NCBI RefSeq assembly: GCF_002198715.1
Contig: NZ_MWLK01000026.1
Span: forward strand, 106,791-170,790
DNA length: 64,000 nt
Source: Rhodomicrobium sp. R_RK_3
Lineage (GTDB): Bacteria; Pseudomonadota; Alphaproteobacteria; Rhizobiales; Rhodomicrobiaceae
Direction: 5' to 3'
The stretch's first letter is position 1, and each line of letters opens with the position of its first letter. Position numbers and translations under genes: made by a program. The notes below the pieces were generated by a model that searched no databases, was not told the origin of the DNA, and saw only the letters and a list, made by a program, of their open reading frames with translations. Positions 1 to 9,002 of this stretch are shown here, piece after piece.

Positions 1-1
1 T

Positions 2-148
2 GAGGAAGTTATCGGCGCCTTCATCTATCTCGACATGACCCCGAAGGGAAGGAACGAGGACCGGATCATGGAATGGGTGAAGCGCAATGACGAGTATGAG
101 GCGCAAGCTGGCGCGGATTCCTGCTGCCACACGGCCGCCACGGCATAG
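2..148 (+). CDS. DUF899 family protein, C-terminal fragment
   Basis: The window opens inside this gene; only the last 48 codons are present, ending at the TAG at 146-148. The visible peptide contains YLDMTPKGRNED followed by a WVKRNDEY stretch, which matches the usual C-terminal signature of DUF899 thioredoxin-like proteins (LDLTPKGRDE, then W..RHDEY). A CC pair lies seven residues from the end. The family is a cytoplasmic thioredoxin-fold group without an agreed reaction. A VOC gene follows 68 bp downstream on the same strand. Family assignment rests on the tail alone, so the N-terminal part is not seen. Confidence 0.6.
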   Translation, partial: EEVIGAFIYLDMTPKGRNEDRIMEWVKRNDEYEAQAGADSCCHTAATA

Positions 149-216
149 CTGAGCCGCAAAGACAATTTACACCCGCAAGACCAATCCAGAACGATATCAA
201 TCGCTAGGAGCAACCC

Positions 217-624
217 ATGGCATCCAAGATCTTCGTCAATCTGCCGGTGAAGGACCTGAACAAGTCCGTCGCGTTCTTCACCAAGCTTGGCTACAGCTTC
301 AACCAGCAATTCACCGATGAAACCGCGACCTGCATGATCGTGTCGGAAGACATCTATGTGATGCTTCTCACGCATCCGAAATTCCAGAGTTTCACGCCGA
401 AGCCGGTCGCTGATGCGACCAAGAGCACCGAAGTCCTGATCTGCCTGTCCTGCGAAAGCCGCGAGGCGGTCGGCGAAATGGTCGGGCGGGCGCTCGACGC
501 GGGCGGGACCACGTTTAGCGAGCCGCAAGATCACGGTTTCATGCTCCACCACAGCATTCAGGATCTGGACGGGCATATTTGGGAATTCATGCATATGGAC
601 CCGAGCTTCGTCGAGAAAGCCTGA
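217..624 (+). CDS. VOC (glyoxalase/bleomycin-resistance-like) family protein
   Basis: A 135-residue protein with one vicinal-oxygen-chelate fold. It opens with the typical first strand (KIFVNLPVKDLNKSVAFF) and ends with the paired strand DLDGHIWEFMHMD, in which the Glu of WEF is the usual metal ligand. The start is supported by AGGAG 6-7 bases upstream of ATG 217. No signal peptide is seen, so it should be cytoplasmic. It sits between a DUF899 gene and a BNR propeller gene on the same strand, with only 50 bp to the next gene, so it may be co-transcribed. Substrate cannot be told from sequence; many such proteins are lactoylglutathione lyase relatives or unknown. Confidence 0.85.
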   Translation: MASKIFVNLPVKDLNKSVAFFTKLGYSFNQQFTDETATCMIVSEDIYVMLLTHPKFQSFTPKPVADATKSTEVLICLSCESREAVGEMVGRALDAGGTTFSEPQDHGFMLHHSIQDLDGHIWEFMHMDPSFVEKA

Positions 625-674
625 TCGCGCGCTTCGGCGGGCAATGATGTCTATGGCAAACAAAGGAAGATGAC

Positions 675-1757
675 ATGGCGAGCAAAACGCTGGTGCTGAT
701 AGGGACGAAGAAGGGCGCGTTCGTGTTCGAGAGCGACGCCGCGCGGCGCTCCTGGGATTTGCGCGGTCCGTTCAATCCGGCATGGCCGATCAATCACGTC
801 ATCGCCGACCCGGAGACCGGCACCATCTATGCCGGCGGCGGCAATGAATGGTTCGGCCCGGCGGTATGGAAATCCACCGATCTCGGCGAGACCTGGACCC
901 ATTCGAGCGAGGGCCTCGCCTATGCGGCGGGCGAGACGCCGGTGAAATCGGTCTGGAGCCTCGCGCAATGCGGCTCCTGCCTTTATGCGGGCGTCGAGCC
1001 GGCCGGCCTGTTCCGCAGCGAGGATGGCGGCGAGAGCTGGTCGCATGTTTCGGGGCTGCGCGATCACCCGACCCGCCCTGAATGGCACCCGGGCGGCGCC
1101 GGGCTGATCCTGCATTCGATCGTCACCAACCCGAACGACGACCGGCAAATCTGGGTGGCAATGTCCTCGGTTGGCGTCTTCCACAGTTCCGATCGCGGCG
1201 AAAGCTGGGAGCCGCGCAATCGCGGCACGCGCAACGACTACGCGCCCGACGACCAGAAATACCCCGAATTCGGCCAATGCGTGCACTCGCTGGTGATGGC
1301 GGCGAACAAGCCGGAGCGGCTCTATCAGCAGAACCATTGCGGCATGTACCGCAGCGACGATGGCGGCCGCGAATGGCAGAGCATCGAGGCCGGCCTGCCC
1401 TCGACCTTCGGCTTCCCGGCGGCCGCCCATCCGAGCGATCCGGAGACGCTCTATCTGCTGCCGCTGAACGGCGATCAGGTCGGCCGCTACATGCCGGACG
1501 CCAAGGCCGCCGTCTGGCGGACGCGCGATGGCGGGAAAAATTGGCAGGCGCTGCGCCAGGGCCTGCCGCAGGAGAACGCCTTTTTCGGCGTGCTACGCCA
1601 GGCCATGGCGACGGACAAGCATGACCGCCCCGGCGTCTATTTCGGCACCAGCGGCGGCCAGTTCTATGCCAGCGCCGATGAGGGCGAGAGCTGGACCTGC
1701 GTCGCAGAGCACCTGCCGCCGATCTACTCTGTGGAGACTTTGGTAATGAAGGGCTAG
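675..1757 (+). CDS. BNR/Asp-box beta-propeller (exo-sialidase-like) protein
   Basis: A 360-residue protein made of repeated Asp-box turns: STDLGETW, SEDGGESW, SSDRGESW, SDDGGREW, TRDGGKNW and SADEGESW. Six S/T-x-D-x-G-x-x-W turns indicate a six-bladed propeller of the sialidase/VPS10-like superfamily. No signal peptide is seen, which argues against an extracellular glycosidase, and the Arg triad of true sialidases is not evident. An AAGGAAGA ribosome site precedes ATG 675. A MoaD/ThiS-like gene follows in the same direction after a 132-bp gap that holds a hairpin. The propeller is certain; an enzymatic role is not supported. Confidence 0.85.
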   Translation: MASKTLVLIGTKKGAFVFESDAARRSWDLRGPFNPAWPINHVIADPETGTIYAGGGNEWFGPAVWKSTDLGETWTHSSEGLAYAAGETPVKSVWSLAQCGSCLYAGVEPAGLFRSEDGGESWSHVSGLRDHPTRPEWHPGGAGLILHSIVTNPNDDRQIWVAMSSVGVFHSSDRGESWEPRNRGTRNDYAPDDQKYPEFGQCVHSLVMAANKPERLYQQNHCGMYRSDDGGREWQSIEAGLPSTFGFPAAAHPSDPETLYLLPLNGDQVGRYMPDAKAAVWRTRDGGKNWQALRQGLPQENAFFGVLRQAMATDKHDRPGVYFGTSGGQFYASADEGESWTCVAEHLPPIYSVETLVMKG

Positions 1758-1782
1758 CGGCTGGCGCCGTGCGTGTGGCCTC

Positions 1783-1833
1783 CCCCTCAACCGGTCGCCT
1801 TCGGCTCCCGCCGTTAAGCGGCCGGGTGAGGGG
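1783..1833. repeat. Hairpin related to dispersed repeat family 1
   Basis: The arms CCCCTCAACCGG (1783-1794) and CCGGGTGAGGGG (1822-1833) pair with a single mismatch. The same GGGTGAGGGG / CCCCTCACCC arms recur inside the two longer repeats at 23439-23570 and 30096-30222, so this is probably a shortened relative. It lies between the propeller gene and the MoaD-like gene and could also act as an attenuating or terminating hairpin, but no T-run follows. Confidence 0.55.
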
Positions 1834-1889
1834 AGCCGCTTGCGCTAAACCGGCCCCTGCCGCATGATCCAATTGAGGAAATCACCGCG

Positions 1890-2183
1890 ATGCCGAAAGA
1901 CAACGCAACATCCGCCCCCACGGTCCTGGTGACGCTGCCGCGCGCGCTTCTCGACCTGTTTCCGGGCGCTGAAAAACAGCTCGAAATGTCGGCCGCGACG
2001 GTCGGCGAGATGATCGACGCGCTCGATGCCCGCTGGCCCGGAATGCGCGACCGGCTCTGCGACACCACCCCGCGCGTCCGGCGCCATCTCAATATTTTCG
2101 TCGAAGGCCGCCGCGCCGCCCTGGAGACGCCGCTGCCCGAAGGCGCCAAAATCTACGTGCTGACGGCGATGTCGGGCGGCTGA
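1890..2183 (+). CDS. MoaD/ThiS family ubiquitin-like sulfur carrier
   Basis: A 97-residue beta-grasp protein that ends in Gly-Gly (VLTAMSGG), the C-terminus that is adenylated and thiocarboxylated in MoaD and ThiS. The Leu-rich first strand, VGEMIDALDARWPG helix and the LNIFVEG strand fit the MoaD layout. GAGGAAA lies about 10 bases before ATG 1890. There is no moaE, thiG or E1-like gene nearby; the neighbour is a cytoplasmic BNR propeller, so it may serve a function other than molybdopterin synthesis. The fold call is firm, the pathway is open. Confidence 0.85.
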   Translation: MPKDNATSAPTVLVTLPRALLDLFPGAEKQLEMSAATVGEMIDALDARWPGMRDRLCDTTPRVRRHLNIFVEGRRAALETPLPEGAKIYVLTAMSGG

Positions 2184-2266
2184 GCGGGATCGCATGAGAC
2201 GGCATCGGCCCCGCGCGCCGCATTGCCAGGGAGGGGGTTTCGGCTGCGGCTTGGTTCCGGCGTGAG

Positions 2267-3316
2267 TTATTGCCGATCCCGCTCCGGCGCGCCTCCGCAG
2301 GGAATGAGGACGGCGCAGTTCTTTCCCCTTCGTTTGGCCTCGTAGAGCGCTTTGTCCGCGGTTTCGATCAACGTGGCCATCACCTGACAGGCCCGGCCCG
2401 GAATCGCCGATGTCGCCCCGATGCTGACGGTCACATGCCCTCCGACGGTCGAGCCGGCATGGGGGACGCGCAGGTCTTCGATGGTGCGGCACACGATCTG
2501 GCCCAGGGCGAACACGCCGGCGCCGTCCGTGTTCGGCAGGATGATCGCGAACTCCTCGCCTCCATAGCGTGCGGCCGCATCTGCGGGCCGCTTGCAACTG
2601 TCGGCGACCGCGTTGGCCACTCTCCGCAACGTATCGTCGCCCCCGACATGGCCGTATGTGTCGTTGTAAGCCTTGAAGCAATCGACATCGATCATGAGCA
2701 GCGCAATCGGCATCTGGGTGCGCGCGGCGTGTTTCCATTCGGCATCGAGATATTCGTCGAAATAGCGCCTGTTGCTGAGCCCGGTAAGCCCGTCGACCTT
2801 GATGAGGCGCTGCAGCGCAAGATTTGCCTCCATGAGCTGCTGCTGGCTTTGGTGCAGCGCGCGGTAGGCCTCGTCGCGTTGAAGCTGACTGAGATACGCC
2901 CGGGTGTGATAGCGAATGCGCGCGATGAGCTCGACCTTGTCAGGCAGTTTCACCAGATAATCATTCGCGCCGCGCCGGAAGGCCTCGCTCTTGGTGGCCG
3001 GCTCCTCTTTCGTCGATAATACGATGATCGGCACGCCGCCGATTGCCGGATCGGCGCGGTATTGGCTGACGAGATCCAGGCCGTTCACGCCCGGCATGAC
3101 GAGGTCCTGCAACACCACCGTCGGCCTTAGCGCGCGCACCACCTTGATGGCCTCGGCGGGATCCATGCAGTAATGAAACTCCAGCCTGGGCACATCCGCC
3201 AGGGCGCGTCGCACCGCCTCGACGACCATGAGCTGATCGTCGACCAGCAGCACCATGGCCTTGTCGTTCTGAGGAACGCCGGGCAGCTCCGCGTCTTCAG
3301 GACTTGCGTGTTCCAT
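2267..3316 (-). CDS. wspR: Wsp-type response regulator diguanylate cyclase
   Basis: The 349-residue output protein of the Wsp pathway makes c-di-GMP from two GTP when phosphorylated. An N-terminal receiver (residues about 20-140, phospho-acceptor Asp71 in LQDLVMPG, Lys in YLVKLPD) is joined by a helical linker to a GGDEF domain with active-site GGEEF. An RxxD inhibitory site (RPAD) lies exactly five residues before GGEEF, so product inhibition should be retained. Start at ATG 3316 was chosen over the longer open frame because AAGGAG lies 8 bases upstream and the receiver begins properly; this start overlaps the end of the CheB-like gene by 20 bp. It is the last gene of the seven-gene minus-strand operon. 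Confidence 0.93.
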   Translation of the reverse strand: MEHASPEDAELPGVPQNDKAMVLLVDDQLMVVEAVRRALADVPRLEFHYCMDPAEAIKVVRALRPTVVLQDLVMPGVNGLDLVSQYRADPAIGGVPIIVLSTKEEPATKSEAFRRGANDYLVKLPDKVELIARIRYHTRAYLSQLQRDEAYRALHQSQQQLMEANLALQRLIKVDGLTGLSNRRYFDEYLDAEWKHAARTQMPIALLMIDVDCFKAYNDTYGHVGGDDTLRRVANAVADSCKRPADAAARYGGEEFAIILPNTDGAGVFALGQIVCRTIEDLRVPHAGSTVGGHVTVSIGATSAIPGRACQVMATLIETADKALYEAKRRGKNCAVLIPCGGAPERDRQ

Positions 3317-4334
3317 GGCGAGCTCCTTCTTGGCCCCGCGCAGCGGCTGCCACGGCGAGGCGCGCTGCAATGCGTTCGAGTGAAACGATTTCAACCGCCG
3401 CGCCGATATCCGCCGCCGCTTTGGGCATGCCGTAGACGATGCTGCTGGCGGCGTCCTGCGCGATGGTGTGATGGCCCCTGTCGCGCAAGGCTTTAAGACC
3501 CAGCGCGCCGTCGCGGCCCATGCCGGTCAGCAGCACGCCGATGGCTCGGCCCTGCCAAAGCTTGCATATGCTCTCGAAGAAAACGTCGACCGACGGACGG
3601 TAGACGCTGTCGACCGGCTGGGGCGCATAGCCGAGTTTTTCGGGCGTCTTGAACACCAGATGGTTGCCCGCGCCGGCGAGCAGGACGCGCCCAGGCTGCG
3701 GCCGGTCACCCTCGGCGGCGATGCGCACCGGCAGGTGCGATTGTTGCGACAGCCAATGGGCGAGGCCGGCGACGAATTTCTCGTCCACATGCTGCACGAT
3801 GACGATGGCTTCTGCGAAAGCCTTCGGCAGCGCGCTCAACACCGTCGCGAGCGCGGCCGGCCCCCCCGCCGAAGCCCCGATCGCGACCAGCATCGGTTTT
3901 GAGCCGTGGCCGGCGGCAGGCTTCACGGCCTGCGCGAGCGGGGTCGGAGACAAGAGCCTGCCGACCGTGGCGATCTTGCCGAGCAGGGCGGCGGCGCCAT
4001 CGCGCGCCCCGCCCAGCACCGGCGTGTCCACCGCGTCGATCGCGCCGTGGCCCATGGCCTCGAAAACGCGCGAGGCATTGACCCCGACATCGCTCGTCAC
4101 CACCACGATGGCGCAAGGGGTGGCGACCATGATGCGGCGCGTCGCCTCGACACCGTCCATGCGCGGCATGACGAGATCCATCAGGATCAAGTCCGGCTTA
4201 TCCCTTGCGCAGAGCTCGACGGCATCGATGCCGTCACGCGCGGTCCAGGCGATCTCATGCTCCGGCGCCAGCGCCAGCGCCCGCCGCAGAGCCTCGATCG
4301 CCATCGGCATGTCGTTGACCAGCCCGATCCTCAC
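3297..4334 (-). CDS. wspF: CheB-like protein-glutamate methylesterase (WspF)
   Basis: A 345-residue receiver-methylesterase. The receiver has Asp53 in LILMDLVMPRMDG. The C-terminal CheB catalytic domain shows the nucleophile Ser in IGASAGGPAAL, the catalytic His in IVQHV and the catalytic Asp in LTGMGRDGALG. In Wsp systems this enzyme demethylates the WspA receptor and so resets signalling; its loss in Pseudomonas gives constitutive WspR activation (established knowledge). The start is GTG 4334, whose bases overlap the TGA of wspE (GTGA, 4331-4334), which fixes it over the longer upstream open frame. It overlaps wspR by 20 bp. Confidence 0.93.
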   Translation of the reverse strand: MRIGLVNDMPMAIEALRRALALAPEHEIAWTARDGIDAVELCARDKPDLILMDLVMPRMDGVEATRRIMVATPCAIVVVTSDVGVNASRVFEAMGHGAIDAVDTPVLGGARDGAAALLGKIATVGRLLSPTPLAQAVKPAAGHGSKPMLVAIGASAGGPAALATVLSALPKAFAEAIVIVQHVDEKFVAGLAHWLSQQSHLPVRIAAEGDRPQPGRVLLAGAGNHLVFKTPEKLGYAPQPVDSVYRPSVDVFFESICKLWQGRAIGVLLTGMGRDGALGLKALRDRGHHTIAQDAASSIVYGMPKAAADIGAAVEIVSLERIAARLAVAAAARGQEGARHGTRKS

Positions 4335-6610
4335 GCCGCCGCCTCGCCGATCAGGTCGACGACGGTCTGCACCAGCCTGTCGTCGTCGAAGCTGCTTTTG
4401 GTCAGGTAAAAGTCGGCGCCCGCTTCCAGCCCGCGCTGGCGATCCTCCTCGCGGTCCTTGTAGGAGACGATGATCACGGGCGTCGACCGCAGATTCTGGT
4501 CCTTGCGGATCAGCGCCACCAGCGCGATGCCGTCCATGCGCGGCATGTCGATATCGGTCACGACGAGATCGAATCCGCCAGCGCGCGCGGCGTTCCATCC
4601 GTCCATGCCGTCGACCGCGACATCGACCTCGTAGCCGTGCCGGGTGAGCAGCTTGCGCTCCAGCTCGCGCACGGTGAGCGAATCGTCCACGACCAGCACC
4701 CGCTTGCGCTTTCGCACCTGGGCGCCGACATTCTCCTCACGCACCTTGCTGAGGCGGTTCGCGGAGGCGAGGCGCTCCATCGACCGGATCATGTCCTCGA
4801 CATCGACGATAAGCACCGGCGCGCCGTCCGCCATCAGGGCGGCAGCGCTCACGTCTTGGATTTTCCCGAGCCTCGCGTCGATCGCCTGCACCACCAGTTC
4901 ATGCCGTCCGAGGAAGCGATCCACGGCGAGGCCATAGGTGCTGGCGTGATCGCTCACGATGATGACGGGCATGTCGTCGGGCGCGATGGCGGGCTCGCCG
5001 CCTCCCAGAATCTGGCTTGCGGCGACAAGGCCGATATTGCGCCCTTCGAACAGGAAGTGCTGGCGCCCTTCCAGCCTCTCGATCTGCCCGGCGTGAACTT
5101 TGACCACCCGCACGATGTAAGCGAGCGGGATGGCATAGAGTTCGCCGCCGACCTCCGTCACGAGCGCGCGCACCACCGAGAGCGTCAGCGGCAATTGCAG
5201 TTGGAAGCGCGTGCCCGCGCCAAGATGGGAGGCGACGCGGACAATGCCCCGCACCTGCTTGATCATATCCTGAACGACGTCGAGCCCGACGCCGCGCCCG
5301 GACACCTCCGTCACCGTCTCCTTCATCGAGAAGCCGGGGAGGAAGAGGAATTCCAGCAATTCGCTCTCGCTGAGCGTCGCGCCCATCTCCTTAGTGGCGA
5401 TCCCGCGCCCGATGACGGCACGCCGCAGCGCCTCCACATCGACCCCGCGCCCATCGTCCGAAATGGTGATATGCAGAGCGCCGCCGCCGTGACGCGCTTC
5501 GATCTTGATGAGGCCATCGGCGGGCTTGCCGGCGGCAAGGCGCTCTTGCGGCGTTTCGATGCCGTGGTCGATCGCGTTGCGCAGGAGGTGGCCGAGCGGC
5601 GCATCGAGCTTTTCCAGGATGTCGCGGTCGACTTCCGTCGCCCCGCCCAGGATCTCCAGCCGCACCTGCTTGCCGAGGGCGTGGCCGAGGTCGCGCACCA
5701 TCCGCGGAAACGCCTGCAGGCCGTCGCTGAACGGCCGCATTCGGCAGGCGAGCGCGGAATCATAAAGGCGCTGCGCGAGATTGGCGGTGCGACGGTCGGA
5801 GAGGTCGAGATCGGCGATCTGCTGCTGCAGGATGCCCTGGCAGGCCAGGAGTTGGCTCTGCGCGTCCGTCATCGCCATCCGGGCCCGATCGCCGGAGCCT
5901 TCTTTCGGCAAGGCGTCGCTCAGCGCGCGCAGCGCATCGCCGCATCGGATGTGCAGGCGCTTCAACCGCAGCAGGGATTCGCCAAACGGCTTCAGCCAGC
6001 GCGATTCGACCAGCGATTCCCCGGCGAGGCCGAGCAGCCGGTTGACGTTGTCGGCCGTCACCCGAAGCATCCGGTCCGCCGCGTCGGGCGCCGCCGCCGT
6101 GGGTGCCTTGATCGCCTCCGGCTCCAGCTCCGGTTCTGATGCGGCAGGCGCCTCGACTGGCTCCAAGGCCTCGGGCCGCGCGAGCGGCGCGGCAGGTCGT
6201 GGCCTCGCGAGCATCTGTTCCAGTTTTTGGGTGAACGCGTCGATTGCGGCCTGCGGCGTCCGGTCCGCGCCGCCCGCTTCGCCATCGGGCGGCTTGGCCA
6301 GCGCGATCAGCAGATCCACGCCCTGCAGCAGAAGATCGATCTCATCGCGGTCGAGGGTAATCCGGCCTTCCTGGGCCGCGACGAAGCAATCCTCCATCGC
6401 GTGCGCCACCGCGACGCCGGCGGAGAGATCGACGATGCGGGCCGCGCCTTTGAGCGAATGCGCCGCGCGCATGCAGCTTTCGAGTTCGGCGGGTGCGCTG
6501 GGAGTCCGCTCGAGCGCCAGCAGCCCCTCGGTCAGGACTTCCGCCTGGCTCTCCGTTTCGAGGTGGAACAATTCCTCCATGGAGAGATCGCTGAGATTCC
6601 TCGCGCTCAT
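4331..6610 (-). CDS. wspE: CheA-type hybrid histidine kinase with C-terminal receiver (WspE)
   Basis: 759 residues: an HPt domain (phospho-accepting His51 in RAAHSLKGAARIV), an Ala/Pro/Glu-rich linker, dimerisation domain, HATPase with N box HLLRNAIDHG and G box GRGVGLDVV, a CheW-like domain, and a receiver near residues 640-755 (VVTDIDMPRMDG). The fused receiver separates WspE from ordinary CheA. It should phosphorylate WspR (output) and WspF (feedback). ATG 6610 overlaps the stop of the preceding CheW-like gene and its own TGA overlaps the GTG of wspF, both by 4 bp, so translation is probably coupled through the operon. Confidence 0.94.
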   Translation of the reverse strand: MSARNLSDLSMEELFHLETESQAEVLTEGLLALERTPSAPAELESCMRAAHSLKGAARIVDLSAGVAVAHAMEDCFVAAQEGRITLDRDEIDLLLQGVDLLIALAKPPDGEAGGADRTPQAAIDAFTQKLEQMLARPRPAAPLARPEALEPVEAPAASEPELEPEAIKAPTAAAPDAADRMLRVTADNVNRLLGLAGESLVESRWLKPFGESLLRLKRLHIRCGDALRALSDALPKEGSGDRARMAMTDAQSQLLACQGILQQQIADLDLSDRRTANLAQRLYDSALACRMRPFSDGLQAFPRMVRDLGHALGKQVRLEILGGATEVDRDILEKLDAPLGHLLRNAIDHGIETPQERLAAGKPADGLIKIEARHGGGALHITISDDGRGVDVEALRRAVIGRGIATKEMGATLSESELLEFLFLPGFSMKETVTEVSGRGVGLDVVQDMIKQVRGIVRVASHLGAGTRFQLQLPLTLSVVRALVTEVGGELYAIPLAYIVRVVKVHAGQIERLEGRQHFLFEGRNIGLVAASQILGGGEPAIAPDDMPVIIVSDHASTYGLAVDRFLGRHELVVQAIDARLGKIQDVSAAALMADGAPVLIVDVEDMIRSMERLASANRLSKVREENVGAQVRKRKRVLVVDDSLTVRELERKLLTRHGYEVDVAVDGMDGWNAARAGGFDLVVTDIDMPRMDGIALVALIRKDQNLRSTPVIIVSYKDREEDRQRGLEAGADFYLTKSSFDDDRLVQTVVDLIGEAAA

Positions 6611-7287
6611 GCGACACTTCGATTCAGGGCTGGCAAAAGCCGCTGCTCGTCGAGGAGGCCGATGGTCCTGTCCTTCCAGGCGAAGGTGGCTTTAGTGAAG
6701 TTCGCCGCGCCTTTCGCGACCGTGTCGGGCAGGGCTTTGACCTCGTCGGCACGATAGCGAAAGATGCCGCCGACCTCATCCACCGGCGCCGCGAGGCGCT
6801 GGCCATGATCGGAGATGACAAGCAATCGCCGCCCGGCGTGGTCCTCCTCTTGCGTCTCGTCCAACGCCATCAGCCGCGTCAGCGAGACGCAAATCAAAAG
6901 CGCGCCGCGCACATTGACGAGGCCGAGCACCACGCCGCCGCGCCGGTGCGGCAGGCTATGGATGGGGCGCCGCTTCACGACCTCCTCGAGCGCCAGCATT
7001 GGGAAGGCCAGCCATTCCCCGCCCAGCCGGAAAATGATGACGGCGTGGGTTGCGCCTTCCTGGCGCTCGGGCGCGCGCGCGACATAGGCTGTCAGTTCTG
7101 CCAGATAGGCTTCCGGCATGTCTTGATCCAGAAACGTCACTGCGGCACCGGCGTAGACGGGGCAGTTCCGGCAATGCACCTGGATGGCCAATTCCGGACA
7201 GGAGCGGTCGCCGCTGACGCCGATCACGCTCCAGCAGGCCTCGACGGGTGGGCTGCCCGCACGCAAGTCTGCGATGGGCGCGGTCAT
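6607..7287 (-). CDS. wspD: CheW-like scaffold protein (WspD)
   Basis: A 226-residue CheW-domain protein coupling the WspA receptor to the WspE kinase. An N-terminal extension contains CPELAIQVHCRNCPVY, as in many WspD proteins, followed by the CheW domain (IIFRLGGEWLAFPMLALEEV, then RGGVVLGLVNVRGALLICVSL). Start ATG 7287 overlaps the stop of the CheR-like gene (7284-7287) by 4 bp and was preferred to the longer open frame, which would run into wspC. The Cys cluster near residues 30-45 is notable; whether it binds a metal is unknown. Confidence 0.9.
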   Translation of the reverse strand: MTAPIADLRAGSPPVEACWSVIGVSGDRSCPELAIQVHCRNCPVYAGAAVTFLDQDMPEAYLAELTAYVARAPERQEGATHAVIIFRLGGEWLAFPMLALEEVVKRRPIHSLPHRRGGVVLGLVNVRGALLICVSLTRLMALDETQEEDHAGRRLLVISDHGQRLAAPVDEVGGIFRYRADEVKALPDTVAKGAANFTKATFAWKDRTIGLLDEQRLLPALNRSVA

Positions 7288-8531
7288 GGCGCCGCCTTTC
7301 GGCCGAGCCGGGCGATGCGTCCATTGAGCAATCCGGCGCCCCGTGCGTCGCCTTGCCTCTCGAGCAACAGGGTCAGATGCATCAGCGCCTCGTGATGCTC
7401 CGGCTCGAGATAGAGCGCCTTGCGATAGAAGCGTGCGGCGTCCTCCAGCCGGTTTTTTGCGTCCCGGATGAGCCCGAGCAGGCAAAAGCCGTCGGCGCTG
7501 GCGCCATGAACTTCCATATGGGCGGCGCAAGCCTGTTCGGATTCCTCGAAGCGGCCTTGATCGGCCAATCGCCTGCTGTCTTCCAGACCCGGCGGCGGCA
7601 TCGCCGGCGGAGCGGCCGCTTGCGGGCGGGGCCTGGCAAGGGCAGGGGCCACGACGGCGGCACGAAGGGGGCGCGGCGGCGGCTTGGCGCGCGGGGCAGG
7701 CAGGCTCTTGACCGCTTCGTCCAGTCGCGCTCGGGCAAAGGCGGTGTCAGGGGCGCGGAAGGCGAAAGATCGGGGAATGGCGGCGGATGGAAACCCGTTT
7801 CGCCGGAGCAGGCCGGTCTCGGACGGGCCGACGAACAACAGCCCGGCCGGCGACAGCAGCCGCGCCAAGACGGCCACGGCGCGGTCCTGTGATTCGGCGT
7901 CGAAATAGATGAGCATGTTCCGGCAGAAAATGACGTCGTAGCGTTCCGCCCCACTCAGGAAGTCCTGATCGAAAATGCTGGCCCGCATGAACGCCACCCG
8001 CTCGCGGACGCCGCTTAAGATGCGGTAGCGCCCATGCGCCGGCTCGAAATACCGATCGCGGAAACCGAGATCGCCGCCGCGAAACGAATTGCTGCCATAA
8101 GAGGCGTCCGCCGCGCGCCGCAGCGCTCGCGCGCTGATATCGATGGCGTCGATCTGGAAACGCGCCCCGCTCAATCCGCTGTCGAGCAGGACCATCGCCA
8201 TGGAATACGGCTCCTCGCCCGTGGCGCAGGGAAGGCTCAGCAGGCGCAGCGTCTTGCTGGTTTTCGCCCCTTCGGCGACGACGAAGCGCGCCATGGCCGC
8301 GAAGGCGGCGCGGTCGCGGAAGAACCAGGTTTCGGAGACGACGACCGCCTCGATCAGCTCCTGCGCCTCGGTGCTCGACGCTTGTATGCGCTCCCAATAA
8401 TCGCCGGTGTCGGTTTCGTTGCAGACGATCATGCGCGACCTGACTGCCCGGTCGATCGAACAGGGCCCGATCGAGGCTCCGTCGAGCCCCATGGTTTCGC
8501 GCAGAAGCGCTTCGATTTTGGCGATCGTCAT
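7284..8531 (-). CDS. wspC: CheR-type methyltransferase with TPR tail (WspC)
   Basis: 415 residues. The CheR part (about 1-270) uses SAM to methylate glutamates of the WspA receptor: SLPCATGEEPYSMA is the SAM-binding motif and DVIFCRNMLIYFD is the conserved CheR motif. A Pro/Ala-rich linker leads to TPR-like helices (about 320-410), the architecture of WspC rather than plain CheR. Both ends overlap neighbours by 4 bp (ATG 8531 with the wspB stop, TGA 7284 with the wspD start). Confidence 0.93.
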   Translation of the reverse strand: MTIAKIEALLRETMGLDGASIGPCSIDRAVRSRMIVCNETDTGDYWERIQASSTEAQELIEAVVVSETWFFRDRAAFAAMARFVVAEGAKTSKTLRLLSLPCATGEEPYSMAMVLLDSGLSGARFQIDAIDISARALRRAADASYGSNSFRGGDLGFRDRYFEPAHGRYRILSGVRERVAFMRASIFDQDFLSGAERYDVIFCRNMLIYFDAESQDRAVAVLARLLSPAGLLFVGPSETGLLRRNGFPSAAIPRSFAFRAPDTAFARARLDEAVKSLPAPRAKPPPRPLRAAVVAPALARPRPQAAAPPAMPPPGLEDSRRLADQGRFEESEQACAAHMEVHGASADGFCLLGLIRDAKNRLEDAARFYRKALYLEPEHHEALMHLTLLLERQGDARGAGLLNGRIARLGRKAAP

Positions 8532-8983
8532 GCCGCCGCCCCGAAGCGCGCTTTGCCAAGATGATGCGACACCAGAGCATTCGCATCGACCCGTTGCACG
8601 AAACCCTTCTTGCCGAAGAAGATCGACCGGAGATAGGGCGTGTCGCTTTGGGCGGCGTCAGCGCCGGCGAGAGACGCCTCATCGCCACGCACCAGCTCGG
8701 TCGCCTGCTCGGCCAACAGTCCGACGAGACGCGGTTCGGCTCCCTCGCCCTTGCGCTCCACGAGGATGATCCGCGTGCTGAGGCGTGTCTTGGCCGGGCG
8801 CCCGAGAACCATTTCGCTGAGATCGATCAGCGGGACCGGCCGGCCGCGGTAATTGAACAGGCCGGCGCTTCCCTCGGGCGAATGCGGTGTCCGATTTGCG
8901 GTGACCAGCGGCAGTATCTCTACGACTTCGCGCCCATCGAGCGCATAGCGATGGCCGTCGAGTTGGAACAAAAGAAAAAGCAC
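8528..8983 (-). CDS. wspB: CheW-like adaptor (WspB)
   Basis: A 151-residue single CheW domain starting at GTG 8983 (FLLFQLDGHRYALDGREVVEILP, then SAGLFNYRGRPVPLIDLSEM). A GAAAGGA ribosome site lies about 10 bases upstream. It begins 19 bp after the receptor gene stop and overlaps wspC by 4 bp. As in Pseudomonas, the operon encodes two CheW-like adaptors, this short one and WspD. Confidence 0.9.
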   Translation of the reverse strand: MLFLLFQLDGHRYALDGREVVEILPLVTANRTPHSPEGSAGLFNYRGRPVPLIDLSEMVLGRPAKTRLSTRIILVERKGEGAEPRLVGLLAEQATELVRGDEASLAGADAAQSDTPYLRSIFFGKKGFVQRVDANALVSHHLGKARFGAAA

Positions 8984-9002
8984 GTGGCTGTCCTTTCGCC
9001 GA

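Noticed and set aside
4637..6139. Long plus-strand frame opposite wspE
   Set aside because: An antisense shadow of wspE; His/Asp/Arg-rich peptide with no domain, whereas the minus strand has full kinase motifs.
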